This document shows, piece after piece, positions 17,751 through 25,494 of a stretch of DNA of 64,000 bases. Source of the DNA: a virus. The stretch is taken from the IMG/VR virus record IMGVR_UViG_3300042305_001773, positions 1 through 64,000 of that record; one strand, 5' to 3'. Position 1 is the stretch's first letter. Every line of letters starts with the position of its first letter. Below the pieces are notes generated by a model that saw nothing but the letters and a program-made list of their open reading frames with translations, ran no database searches and was not told where the DNA came from. A program made the position numbers and the translations under genes.

Positions 17751-18611
17751 TCACCCCGCCTGCGATTGCTCAACTTGCTTCTTCAACGCGATGATTTCGT
17801 CGGGGTCTACGTATGTCGGCAAAATACCGGAAATACGGGCCTTCGACTTCGCGGCCTCTTCGACTGCCTTTGCGCGAGAACGCTCGCGAGCGCGGTCATA
17901 CATGAGTTTTGCTGCCAACCCGCCCAAACCGAGCCCAGCTCCGACGTACGCGCCGCCAACAGTAGCCGGCACACGCTTTGCAACGTCGTACGCGCCGGTA
18001 ATCCAATCGAGCAGCGCTGTTTTTTCTGCCGCCGCTTTTTCACTGGCGGTATCGTAAACACTGTCGAGCTGCTTGGCGCCGCCGCCGGTCAGCGCGTCGT
18101 AATATTCTTTTTCGGCTTCGGCAATGGCTGCTTGCTGGTCGCGGCGTTTCTTCCGTTTGTGCATCGCGTCGATCAGTTTGTAACCGCCGTACAGTCCCAG
18201 CGCGCCAGCGCCAACAGTCGCGCCGGTTCCAAACGACGACCGAATCACGTTAGGGTCGTACGAGTTTGGTTTCTTCGGGGCCGCGTCGGGTGTAAACGGG
18301 CGCAAAAAGCTCAAGACAGAATCGGGCAGCGCTTTACCAACGCCTTCCGCCACGGTGTCGTACATCCCGGCGGCTTTCGTTTCAGTAACCTTTGGCAGCT
18401 CTTCCTCGTCTTCTTCTTTGTACTTTGGCTGGTTTAACGCCTGAGACAGCCCGCGGGCCAGATAATAAAGACTAGCGGCGCCAGCACCAAGACCAAGCCC
18501 GCCAAGGCCAGTACGCATAATACGATCGCCCCAAAAACGCTGGTAGTCTTGGGCGGTAGGTTTGCCAACAGGGGCAGCGGGTGGGATGGCATTGTTTGCT
18601 AGTTTTTCCAT
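17751..18611 (-). CDS. glycine-zipper putative membrane/internal virion protein
   Basis: 286 aa, ending three bases before the polymerase ATG. There are three Gly/Ala-rich hydrophobic segments: near 32-55 (GLGGLGLGAGAASLYYLA), near 125-150 (GTGATVGAGALGLYGGY, followed by a KRKKRR basic cluster) and near 215-240. The C-terminus carries ARISGILPTYVDPDE; a similar RMAGIVPTYAP occurs in the 120-aa protein at 29935. Likely membrane-associated or membrane-inserting. Function unknown. Confidence 0.6.
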   Translation of the reverse strand: MEKLANNAIPPAAPVGKPTAQDYQRFWGDRIMRTGLGGLGLGAGAASLYYLARGLSQALNQPKYKEEDEEELPKVTETKAAGMYDTVAEGVGKALPDSVLSFLRPFTPDAAPKKPNSYDPNVIRSSFGTGATVGAGALGLYGGYKLIDAMHKRKKRRDQQAAIAEAEKEYYDALTGGGAKQLDSVYDTASEKAAAEKTALLDWITGAYDVAKRVPATVGGAYVGAGLGLGGLAAKLMYDRARERSRAKAVEEAAKSKARISGILPTYVDPDEIIALKKQVEQSQAG

Positions 18612-18623
18612 TGGTCACGCTCA

Positions 18624-18971
18624 CTAGTGTTTGGGCGGGATCATGCCATAAACCTGTGCCCACTCAAGCCAGACACGAAAATGCTTATGCTCGTCGTCCC
18701 AGTTGTCGGTTCTTTTTAATAGCCGATACCAGCCGTTGACTATCTTATCATTTATGTCATCAAATTCTGATTTTTGCGCCGGATCCCACAGTTCAAACAT
18801 GTGCGATTTAAAGTCATACTGGATATCAATGTTTTCCAGTTCATCTTGCTTTAAATCTGGCCGTTGACCGCTTCCCAGCACCGGAAACCCGTCGAGTGTT
18901 CCGGGCCAGTTTAACTGGGCGTTGTTGTGCTGCGGACCGCCAATTTCGCCGTGATATTTTCGCAGGCTCAC
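18624..18971 (-). CDS. small charged protein, unknown
   Basis: 115 aa starting at a GTG behind AAAGGTAATCT. Rich in Asp, Trp and aromatic residues (HKHFRVWLEWAQVYGMIPPKH at the end, quoted in two parts by length). No membrane segment, Cys or catalytic motif visible. Part of the dense gene run upstream of the polymerase genes. Confidence 0.55.
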   Translation of the reverse strand: MSLRKYHGEIGGPQHNNAQLNWPGTLDGFPVLGSGQRPDLKQDELENIDIQYDFKSHMFELWDPAQKSEFDDINDKIVNGWYRLLKRTDNWDDEHKHFRVWLEWAQVYGMIPPKH

Positions 18972-18974
18972 AGA

Positions 18975-19334
18975 TTACCTTTCTGGCCGGTAGAGACGTA
19001 ACTTCCTGTTTGTCTTGGCGCGGGCCGCGTACGCTTTGTAAGCAGCAGCCAATTCGCGGGCTTTCAGGTCTTCCTCGTCCACGTCGGGCTCCGTCATCTT
19101 GCCGGCAAGATGCCCGGCTAGGCCACCGCCAACCGTGGCTAGCATGAGCGGCGCGTACGCGACGTTACCGAGAGCCTGCCAAGAATCGGACATCGTTGGC
19201 AGCTGGAGCGCGGCGCCCTTTACAAAAGCCTCAGCCGCTTTGATGCGCGACTCCAGCGCAAGACCTGTCAATTGTTCTTCTGCGCAACGCTGAAGAAACC
19301 CCAGCTTGAACGCTTCTTTTTCCGTGACATCCAT
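18975..19334 (-). CDS. small Gly-rich protein with an FKLGFLQRC N-terminal motif
   Basis: 119 aa using the second in-frame ATG, at 19334, which has GGAGA upstream and overlaps the previous gene minimally. N-terminus EKEAFKLGFLQRCAEE is reminiscent of, but not identical to, the YEFGxxxG tag of the 34.5-38.3 kb proteins. A single Gly-rich hydrophobic segment (LMLATVGGGLAGHLAG) follows, then an acidic and a basic tail. Possibly a virion-associated membrane protein. Confidence 0.5.
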   Translation of the reverse strand: MDVTEKEAFKLGFLQRCAEEQLTGLALESRIKAAEAFVKGAALQLPTMSDSWQALGNVAYAPLMLATVGGGLAGHLAGKMTEPDVDEEDLKARELAAAYKAYAARAKTNRKLRLYRPER

Positions 19335-19335
19335 G

Positions 19336-19827
19336 TCAGAAATCTCCGGGCAAAATAAGTTTTTTGGTTGGCGCGCCGACGGCAAAGTCGGGTGTTACAT
19401 GCTTGCCGGTATCCTTACCAAGCGGTAACGCGCCCGGCAGCGCTGATGTAAAATTAGCGCCGCTGGCCAAAGATATCTTACTCTTTCTGCCCGGTCGGTG
19501 TCGCCTAAACCACTCGTCTACTACGGGGTCATTCCGGTCGCCCTGCTCTTTTGCTTCGTGCGTGACGGCAACCATGTTTTCAATCGCCTGCTGTAGCTCA
19601 GCCCTGTCGGCCGATAACCACGCGGCTTTTCCGGGGTTTTCCGCTGCCATGTGGCGCAGGCGCTTAGCCTCGTCACTAATGGCCTGCGCCCGCTGTAAAA
19701 ACTCTTTGCGGGTGAGCACAAAGAATTCGCCTGTCTGCTCGTCGTGCAGGCAGATGAAGCCGTTCTTTGCGTAAAACTTCAACCCCCGATACGAATAGCA
19801 TTTACCTGTTGAACCAGCGGCAGACAT
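19336..19827 (-). CDS. hypothetical protein, 163 aa
   Basis: N-terminal small beta-like domain (CYSYRGLKFYAKNGFICLHD), central helical region, then a basic linker (RRHRPGRKSK) and Gly/Pro-rich end. One base from the next gene downstream. No recognisable family. Confidence 0.55.
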   Translation of the reverse strand: MSAAGSTGKCYSYRGLKFYAKNGFICLHDEQTGEFFVLTRKEFLQRAQAISDEAKRLRHMAAENPGKAAWLSADRAELQQAIENMVAVTHEAKEQGDRNDPVVDEWFRRHRPGRKSKISLASGANFTSALPGALPLGKDTGKHVTPDFAVGAPTKKLILPGDF

Positions 19828-19835
19828 TCAACACC

Positions 19836-20195
19836 TTACTTACGTGGGAGCGGGCAGCCGTTTTCGTCGCAGTCGGTAGATTTTACTGGCGGCAGCGGAT
19901 GGGCCTGCAAACGCATCGACGGCTTGGGGCCGGTGTTTTTCATTTCGCCAGTCGCGGCGCCTGTCTTAGATTCACAGTCCGGGCAGTCAGTCCACGGGTG
20001 ATTACTGTCGCCCGTGGGAATCTTACCGGTACGATTACACCGCGCGCAATCTTTGGTGTCAATAAGAGGTTTTACTGCCGGCGTATCAGGAAGCAGAGCA
20101 GCGTAAGCAACCTCTGCAGCGACCACCCCGACAAAGTCTTTTTTGGGGGGTTCGACATGCGTCACCGGGGCTAGCGCTAAAAGCCATTCGAACAT
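19836..20195 (-). CDS. small zinc-finger protein (DnaJ-like CxxC pairs)
   Basis: 119 aa. Residues about 50-75 contain CARCNRTGKIPTG then TDCPDC, two CxxC pairs with the NRTGKI context seen in DnaJ/HSP40 zinc centres, and a further CDENGC near the C-terminus. A short hydrophobic N-terminus (MFEWLLALAPV) may anchor it. Zinc binding is inferred from the Cys spacing; partner unknown. Confidence 0.6.
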   Translation of the reverse strand: MFEWLLALAPVTHVEPPKKDFVGVVAAEVAYAALLPDTPAVKPLIDTKDCARCNRTGKIPTGDSNHPWTDCPDCESKTGAATGEMKNTGPKPSMRLQAHPLPPVKSTDCDENGCPLPRK

Positions 20196-20220
20196 GGGGT
20201 CACCTATTAAAGTTTACCAA

Positions 20221-21246
20221 TTAGATCCGACCGAGCGCGCCGTAACTGCGCAGCTTCTTCGGCGGCCAACCGTTCACGCCCGAAATCGCCACCATGTAGC
20301 GGTTTTTGATATCAGACCACTTAGCCCAGAATGCGCCGACAGGAATGTCTACTACAGTTCCAAAAATACGGCGACTTCCGGCATTCCACGCACCCCAGCT
20401 GTTTTGGACTAATATCAACGGCTCGCCATATAACTTTTTAATCTCGTCGCGATCGTCGACGCCGAGGTAAGCCATGGCGTGCGCCCAAGAGCCTTTACGC
20501 TTACTGACGCCGTTTAAATCGCGCTCTGATGAAAAACCTTCGCTCCCGCAGCTACTTACGCAGTAACCATTGGCAAGAAGATCTCGAAGCGCTTCAAACT
20601 CTTCGATCTCGGTGATCGTCTGTACAAGATGTGACTTTCCGATAGCGCGCCACGAGTCGGGCGGCGTACGCGAACCATATAGCCCGGCGTTGCGCGACGA
20701 GTATTGCGTAAAGTCGACATCAATCTCGTCATACTTTTTTCGGAGCCACAGGCCGCTGTCGTTAAGCAACACTTGCGCCGCGGCCGCACAGCTCCACCCG
20801 TCGCCGCCATGCCGGCGCCAATTGTAGATAGCTTCAGTCGAGAGCACGCCGTTGAGTCGCGCTGTGTCGCTGACGTCTGGCGCGCCCTCTAACCGGCCGC
20901 TATCGGGGTCAGGTACGCCGCTCGTGATCTCGCAGCACATCGTGCCGAGCGCAGCGTTTCGGCTCGACCAACTGACACAATCACCACGACCTTGTGCTCC
21001 ACCCGGCAGGCAATCCGGGTAGAGCTTCAAGATCTCCAGCACGGGAAGACTTAATTTTCCTTTGCCTGTTTCTTCCAGCGCATATGCCGAGCATGCCATG
21101 GCGCCGTCGGGGATACCACCAGCGGCTTTAATTTGATCGCGGAGCGCTTCAGCGGCCGTGGGATCGCCGTACGCGCCCACAAAGCCCTTTTCATACGCTG
21201 CCACAACGTCATAGACGTTTTCAAAAAACTGCTCGGTATCGGCCAT
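20221..21246 (-). CDS. papain-like (C1 family) cysteine peptidase
   Basis: 341 aa with a CCGGAGAGTAACC ribosome site. The catalytic layout of papain is complete: oxyanion-hole Gln85 and nucleophile Cys90 (AQGRGDCVSWSS), His256 (KGSWAHAMAYLGV) and Asn282 (LILVQNSWGAWN). The NSWG motif and the Q-x4-C spacing are diagnostic of the C1 family. No signal peptide or prodomain is obvious, unlike most secreted C1 enzymes. It lies among virion and small membrane proteins, so delivery with the particle or action on host proteins are both open (inference). Confidence 0.8.
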   Translation of the reverse strand: MADTEQFFENVYDVVAAYEKGFVGAYGDPTAAEALRDQIKAAGGIPDGAMACSAYALEETGKGKLSLPVLEILKLYPDCLPGGAQGRGDCVSWSSRNAALGTMCCEITSGVPDPDSGRLEGAPDVSDTARLNGVLSTEAIYNWRRHGGDGWSCAAAAQVLLNDSGLWLRKKYDEIDVDFTQYSSRNAGLYGSRTPPDSWRAIGKSHLVQTITEIEEFEALRDLLANGYCVSSCGSEGFSSERDLNGVSKRKGSWAHAMAYLGVDDRDEIKKLYGEPLILVQNSWGAWNAGSRRIFGTVVDIPVGAFWAKWSDIKNRYMVAISGVNGWPPKKLRSYGALGRI

Positions 21247-21266
21247 GGTTACTCTCCGGCTTTAAG

Positions 21267-21722
21267 TCACGCAGTCGGTTCTTCGCCCTTGGTTTCGGCA
21301 ACCAACGTCACACCCAACGAACCCGGCTGCGCAGGCGGGAGTGTGTCTTCCGCTACGAACGCCAGTACGGCCGGCTCCGAGCGATTACCCGCGTCGTCAA
21401 TATCAACAACACGCAACTCAACCGATGAACCCTGCTCGACCAGCACGTCACCAAGCTCTGTCACCGTCGGCTCGTACGCGCGGACCTCGCGGGCAACGTC
21501 GGCACCATTTACGTATACAGACAGCTCGCGCGTGACGACGTCCGCATCAACAACCGGCCCGACCGAAACACGATACGTCAGAATATCAGCCATGTTTGTA
21601 TTACTCCTGATTTGAACAACTCTTAACTTTGCGGGCGATAACGGCGCGGCTAAAAATTGCGCCATCACCACCAACAACCACACCACCAAGCACAGTAAAA
21701 CAGCGGCGAGGATAGCGCCCAT
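21267..21722 (-). CDS. membrane-anchored beta-sandwich protein (possible internal start)
   Basis: 151 aa. An N-terminal hydrophobic segment (AILAAVLLCLVVWLLVVMA) precedes a linker and a roughly 105-residue beta-rich domain with a VDIDDAGNRSEPAVL motif like fibronectin-III or Ig-type folds. A second ATG at codon 44 (position 21593) has CAGGAG about ten bases upstream, so a soluble 108-aa form may also be made. The first start overlaps the previous stop (TAACATG). Surface or virion-associated role unknown. Confidence 0.55.
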   Translation of the reverse strand: MGAILAAVLLCLVVWLLVVMAQFLAAPLSPAKLRVVQIRSNTNMADILTYRVSVGPVVDADVVTRELSVYVNGADVAREVRAYEPTVTELGDVLVEQGSSVELRVVDIDDAGNRSEPAVLAFVAEDTLPPAQPGSLGVTLVAETKGEEPTA

Positions 21723-21723
21723 G

Positions 21724-22176
21724 TTATTTGGCCGTCACGACTGAACTCGCGATAATATCGCACGCCTCTCCTAGTTTTTTAAGCGTTTCCGGGGTGCCGG
21801 GCATGACGTCATCAGTGCCGATGGCTGTTTTGAATACGCGCTCGATCGCGGCGTCGAGCCCCGGATACTTGTTGACCTGCTCAATCGCCAGATCAAGTGT
21901 GTGCCCGTGCACTTCTTCCCACTTTTCTGTCGTTGTGATGCGAGCAGGCGCTGTCGGGCGCTGCAACACCTTTTTTAACGACGTATAAACATCGTAGATA
22001 CGCGCGCGGTCGGCCGCGTCGCTGCCCGTGAGCAGCTTCACGATTTCCGCGTCAACCGGAGCCGACGCCACGACCGGACGTACGACCGGCGGTTTGACTA
22101 CGGGTAACTGCGGCCCATTCGGAAAAACGAGCGACAGGAACAGTAGTAGACCAGCCGCAAGCACAAGCTTTTTCAT
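21724..22176 (-). CDS. secreted or periplasmic small protein
   Basis: 150 aa. A signal-like N-terminus (MKKLVLAAGLLLFLSLVFP), a Pro/Val-rich linker (PVVKPPVVRPVV), then a mostly helical domain. Overlaps the upstream 94-aa gene by four bases. No family recognised. Confidence 0.6.
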   Translation of the reverse strand: MKKLVLAAGLLLFLSLVFPNGPQLPVVKPPVVRPVVASAPVDAEIVKLLTGSDAADRARIYDVYTSLKKVLQRPTAPARITTTEKWEEVHGHTLDLAIEQVNKYPGLDAAIERVFKTAIGTDDVMPGTPETLKKLGEACDIIASSVVTAK

Positions 22177-22457
22177 ACAACACCCTTCGACGGTTGTTCG
22201 TACTCCACAATAACACGAAGCAATGCGGTGCAGGCGTCAACACCTTCTTTGCATCCTTCGGCGGCCAGCTTGTCGCGCAGCTTAGTCACCGCCATGATGT
22301 CTTCAACAAGCGGGACCGCAATCGACGACTGCACGTTGGGTGTCGCGGCTACCAACGTGGGGCGCACCCACTTAAGCCGGGTGGCGATTTCTTTACGATA
22401 CGCCACAACTGCAAGCACAACAAACAGAGCAGCACTAAAAAGTTGAAACGATGTCAT
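22173..22457 (-). CDS. small single-pass membrane protein
   Basis: 94 aa with one N-terminal transmembrane helix (FQLFSAALFVVLAVVAY), then a soluble helical part containing two Cys (EGCKEGVDAC). Ribosome site CTGGAGGAGTT. Together with the next gene it forms an overlapping pair of membrane/secreted proteins. Function unknown. Confidence 0.6.
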   Translation of the reverse strand: MTSFQLFSAALFVVLAVVAYRKEIATRLKWVRPTLVAATPNVQSSIAVPLVEDIMAVTKLRDKLAAEGCKEGVDACTALLRVIVEYEQPSKGVV

Positions 22458-22492
22458 AACTCCTCCAGTATGAATTCACTTTTGCTATTTTA

Positions 22493-23320
22493 TCACGTTT
22501 GCGGCACAAGCACATACGGACGGCCGTTAATTACTAACGTGCCGTTTATCTGCAGACCGGCGTCTTTAGTGATGGGATATGCCGTGGTGCGCTTACCATA
22601 TAATTTGATGATTTCAGCCGTGTCGCCGTCTTGTGGCTTTGTTACGTTGGGGTCGTAGTACGGCGCCATCAGGTTACCGTTAGCCAGATGCGGTAAACCG
22701 AGCGCGTGACCAAGTTCGTGGCAAATAACCGCCACAGCCATGTTGAACGACCAGTCTTCGGCTTCGTCAAACATCTGGTCGAGCTGTACGTTTTCTGCGA
22801 CGCCACACGGCAGCTCGCTCCACGCCAGCGTGCCGCCTTTGTTATCTAAACCGCTTTTCTTGCCGGTCCCAGAACGAGCGTAGATATTAGCTTTTTTGTG
22901 CGTGTCAACGCGCACGGGATCAATCGCGCACACCTCAGCCCACTGCGAAAACGCAATGTCGTAAGCCTCGGCCACCTGCGCCGTTGTTAATCCCGGTAAA
23001 TGAATCTCGTGGTAGTACGAGATGTTGGGCATCGGCCATTTGCACGGATCGCCGCCGGGCGCTGTGATGTTGAAATCCGGCAACCCGCAGCGCCGCCGAT
23101 TGATACGATGCGCGGTCTTCGGGCCAACGGTACCTGTCGGATTCAGCCCGTTGAATTCCTGAAACGCCCGAATCGCTTTCTGCAGCTCAGCGCCTTTGAG
23201 CTTTTTAACCTGCGTAAGCGTCTTGTCGCCAAAATACCCCAGCGCATGAAGCCGCCGTAAAATTTCACTAATCGGCAGAACGTGCGGCTCGGGGGTGTGG
23301 TGTGTTGGCTTCCGTGCCAT
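22493..23320 (-). CDS. matrixin-type metallopeptidase with peptidoglycan-binding prodomain and cysteine switch
   Basis: 275 aa. Residues 18-75 form a PG-binding-1-like domain (LRRLHALGYFG, AIRAFQEFNGLNPTGTVG). Next comes RRRCGLPDF (75-83), matching the PRCGxPD cysteine switch that keeps matrix metalloproteinases latent. The catalytic domain has HELGHALGLPH (201-211) and a Met-turn (NLMAPYYDP). This is the whole domain order of secreted MMP zymogens, yet no signal peptide is visible. Known matrixins cleave extracellular proteins; in a phage it might act on host surface or virion proteins (inference). Confidence 0.85.
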   Translation of the reverse strand: MARKPTHHTPEPHVLPISEILRRLHALGYFGDKTLTQVKKLKGAELQKAIRAFQEFNGLNPTGTVGPKTAHRINRRRCGLPDFNITAPGGDPCKWPMPNISYYHEIHLPGLTTAQVAEAYDIAFSQWAEVCAIDPVRVDTHKKANIYARSGTGKKSGLDNKGGTLAWSELPCGVAENVQLDQMFDEAEDWSFNMAVAVICHELGHALGLPHLANGNLMAPYYDPNVTKPQDGDTAEIIKLYGKRTTAYPITKDAGLQINGTLVINGRPYVLVPQT

Positions 23321-23340
23321 AATGCGCTTCCTTGCAGAGG

Positions 23341-23745
23341 TTATTGCGCGGCAGCCAACTCCATAAGCCCTGTTGCCGCGGCGTCATCGATTGTATCACT
23401 CAGCGTATAGACGGCGCCAACAACTGGGTTATCCCGCTGATATTCGACACCTGTTTTTGCGCAGTGTTCACGCCACACGTTATTTAAACGCCGACGTAAA
23501 CGCATCAGCTTGCGCGGGGGCAGGGTACGCAGCTCACGCATGCTCTGCTGAATAGCGTCATCCGTGTTCTGCTCTTTGCAGTGAATGATTACCTGCACAA
23601 TGATCGAGATGATCATGATGATGGTAATCGGATCAAACTGATACGAGTTGTTACCCTGAGCGACAAGCTCGTCCGTGAGCTTGTCTCTCAGGGCTGCCAG
23701 CGCAGGCGACTCGTTCACGCGGCGCTGCAGTTCTTCTGTAGTCAT
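23341..23745 (-). CDS. small membrane protein
   Basis: 134 aa; one strongly hydrophobic segment near 42-56 (ITIIMIISIIVQVIIHC) flanked by soluble helices; basic region PRKLMRLRRRLNNV. Stop overlaps the downstream end of the neighbouring 123-aa gene region by one base. Together with the adjacent membrane proteins it could belong to a lysis or membrane module, but nothing is diagnostic. Confidence 0.55.
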   Translation of the reverse strand: MTTEELQRRVNESPALAALRDKLTDELVAQGNNSYQFDPITIIMIISIIVQVIIHCKEQNTDDAIQQSMRELRTLPPRKLMRLRRRLNNVWREHCAKTGVEYQRDNPVVGAVYTLSDTIDDAAATGLMELAAAQ

Positions 23746-24116
23746 CAGTTGGCCGTCCGTTCGGCGCGCATCTTCTCGACGGCAACCGCTTCCATGTAGC
23801 GATACCGCGCGTCAATCATCTGGGCGCGGATCTCGGTCCGGCCGGCGATGTACTTCCAAATCAGCGCGCTGTTGAGCACGACAATCTGCGTAGCGCCGAT
23901 AATTGCGGTAATCGCCTTGGTCAGCGTCTCGGCTTGCGATTGATCCACCCAGCCAATGAGCACAGCTACCGCCACCAGATTCGTCAGCGCACCGACAGCC
24001 ATCGTCCAAAACTCGGGCGTCAACCAGTTACCGGAGTCAACGTTGGCGTCATCGGCGGCAGCGTTTAAAACACGAAGCTCTTCGCGAACAGTCTCAACAC
24101 TTTTTTTGGTAGCCAT
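23745..24116 (-). CDS. two-helix membrane protein, holin-like
   Basis: 123 aa from the ATG at 24116 (CTAGGAGAAGTT upstream). After WLTPEFWTMAV there are two hydrophobic helices (GALTNLVAVAVLIGWV and AIIGATQIVVLNSALIWKYI) separated by a short polar turn, then a charged helical tail. This size and layout fit small phage holins, and some holin families share the TPEFW-like start (from memory). An alternative is a generic virion membrane protein. Confidence 0.5.
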   Translation of the reverse strand: MATKKSVETVREELRVLNAAADDANVDSGNWLTPEFWTMAVGALTNLVAVAVLIGWVDQSQAETLTKAITAIIGATQIVVLNSALIWKYIAGRTEIRAQMIDARYRYMEAVAVEKMRAERTAN

Positions 24117-24179
24117 AACTTCTCCTAGAAAAAAGACGTGGTCGTATTGTACCGAACCCAAAATAACATGCAACACAAG

Positions 24180-25220
24180 TTACCGGCCGAATAAACTAGG
24201 TACAATTGCGTGCATCATTCCGCCCCACAGGCCCATATCCTGTAATTTCGCCTGCCCGGCTGGTGTTAAGCCGGCCATGGCCGAAAGCGCTTTCCCGGCA
24301 ACCGTCGCCGTGGCCAGCCCGACACCGGCGGAGGCAATGCCGTTAATAACGTCTACGGGGCGGATAATGGGCGACCGCATATTTGTACTGATCCCGCTCA
24401 TCAGCCCGGTAGTGGCCGCAGCAAACTGCGGCGGCGTATGGTTTTGAAACCCGCGATACATGCCCATGTTTACGTCCTGCCACGCCGCGCTATTGAACTG
24501 CGGCACTGACACCGTCGGCGCAAACATCGGCTCGTTTGAAAACGCGCCCGTCTGCCCGCCAAGCGGTGAAAAAGATTTTTTCATCATCTCTTCTTCGTAC
24601 GGGTACGTGACGGGTGTTTTGTTATTTGTAAGCAATCCGCGCAACATGCTTGTGCGCAGCGCTTTGGCGTTGGCGTACGAGTTGAGCCCGGCCAACCCTA
24701 CGCCGCTCAACGCGCCCATCAACCCCAGCGTGCGGCGCAATTTCCCGCGCTCCAGATAGCGCTCCGGGAAAAATTGTTCAGCGAGGGTGCCGGCGCCGTA
24801 ACCCAACCCACCCGCCAGTAAACCAGTCATCAACCCGTTAGATAGCGGCGTCGGACCCCCGAGCAGCTTATTGCCGGTGTTCCAGACCGTAGATAAGCCC
24901 GGAATCATTGACCCGACTTTAATAATGATTTCTTCTGCCGGATCTGGCTGCGCCGGGCCGTACGTCACAACAGCAGAACTATAACCAGCGTCGCGCATCG
25001 AAGAGATGTAGTTCTCTGCCGCCTGTTTCGTCGTGCACTCGGGCGCGTACAGCGTCACAAGCCCGACATCTGGTTCCCACGTAGCAACCGTGGTGGCCAA
25101 AAGCCCGGTATTTAGTGCAGATCGTTCGTGCGCTGCTTTCAACTGCAAGGCGACCGGCAAGAGCGTTACAACGCGCTCTGGTACAGCCTGCCACTCGTAA
25201 ATCGTTGGCGTCACGTTCAT
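24180..25220 (-). CDS. glycine-zipper membrane/virion protein, 346 aa
   Basis: N-terminal soluble part of about 100 residues. It is followed by a hydrophobic Gly-rich segment (NGLMTGLLAGGLGYGAGTLA), a basic stretch (RYLERGKLRRTLG) and a second Gly-rich helix (LMGALSGVGLAGL). This repeats the zipper-basic turn-zipper design of the 4332 and 17751 proteins. A Met/Pro/Asn-rich region and another Ala/Gly helix follow. Function unknown. Confidence 0.6.
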   Translation of the reverse strand: MNVTPTIYEWQAVPERVVTLLPVALQLKAAHERSALNTGLLATTVATWEPDVGLVTLYAPECTTKQAAENYISSMRDAGYSSAVVTYGPAQPDPAEEIIIKVGSMIPGLSTVWNTGNKLLGGPTPLSNGLMTGLLAGGLGYGAGTLAEQFFPERYLERGKLRRTLGLMGALSGVGLAGLNSYANAKALRTSMLRGLLTNNKTPVTYPYEEEMMKKSFSPLGGQTGAFSNEPMFAPTVSVPQFNSAAWQDVNMGMYRGFQNHTPPQFAAATTGLMSGISTNMRSPIIRPVDVINGIASAGVGLATATVAGKALSAMAGLTPAGQAKLQDMGLWGGMMHAIVPSLFGR

Positions 25221-25224
25221 TGCG

Positions 25225-25494
25225 TCAGCTTAAACCCATTAAAAACCGCACAAACACAAAAATCCACGCAAGCAAGCCGCTAATAGCAAAAAAAACCACA
25301 ACCGCGCTCAGGCTGACAACACGCCCGAGCTGCTGAATCGGAATTTCGCGCAACAACCGCCACGCTTTGAGGTAATCAATCGCGCCCGGTTGTTTAGGTG
25401 GCTCCGGCGTAGGTTCGGGGTTCGGTTCCGGCGTTACCGGATCTTTTTTACGCCCAAGGAGGTCACGTAATTTATCAAACAGCGCGTTAGCCAT
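25225..25494 (-). CDS. small tail-anchored-type membrane protein
   Basis: 89 aa from the ATG at 25494 with GGAG upstream; it overlaps the 3-prime end of the 612-aa gene by eight bases. Basic N-terminus (FDKLRDLLGRKKD), a Pro/Glu repeat linker (TPEPNPEPTPEPP), then a C-terminal transmembrane helix (VVFFAISGLLAWIFVFV). Spanin-like or anchoring roles possible, not demonstrable. Confidence 0.55.
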   Translation of the reverse strand: MANALFDKLRDLLGRKKDPVTPEPNPEPTPEPPKQPGAIDYLKAWRLLREIPIQQLGRVVSLSAVVVFFAISGLLAWIFVFVRFLMGLS

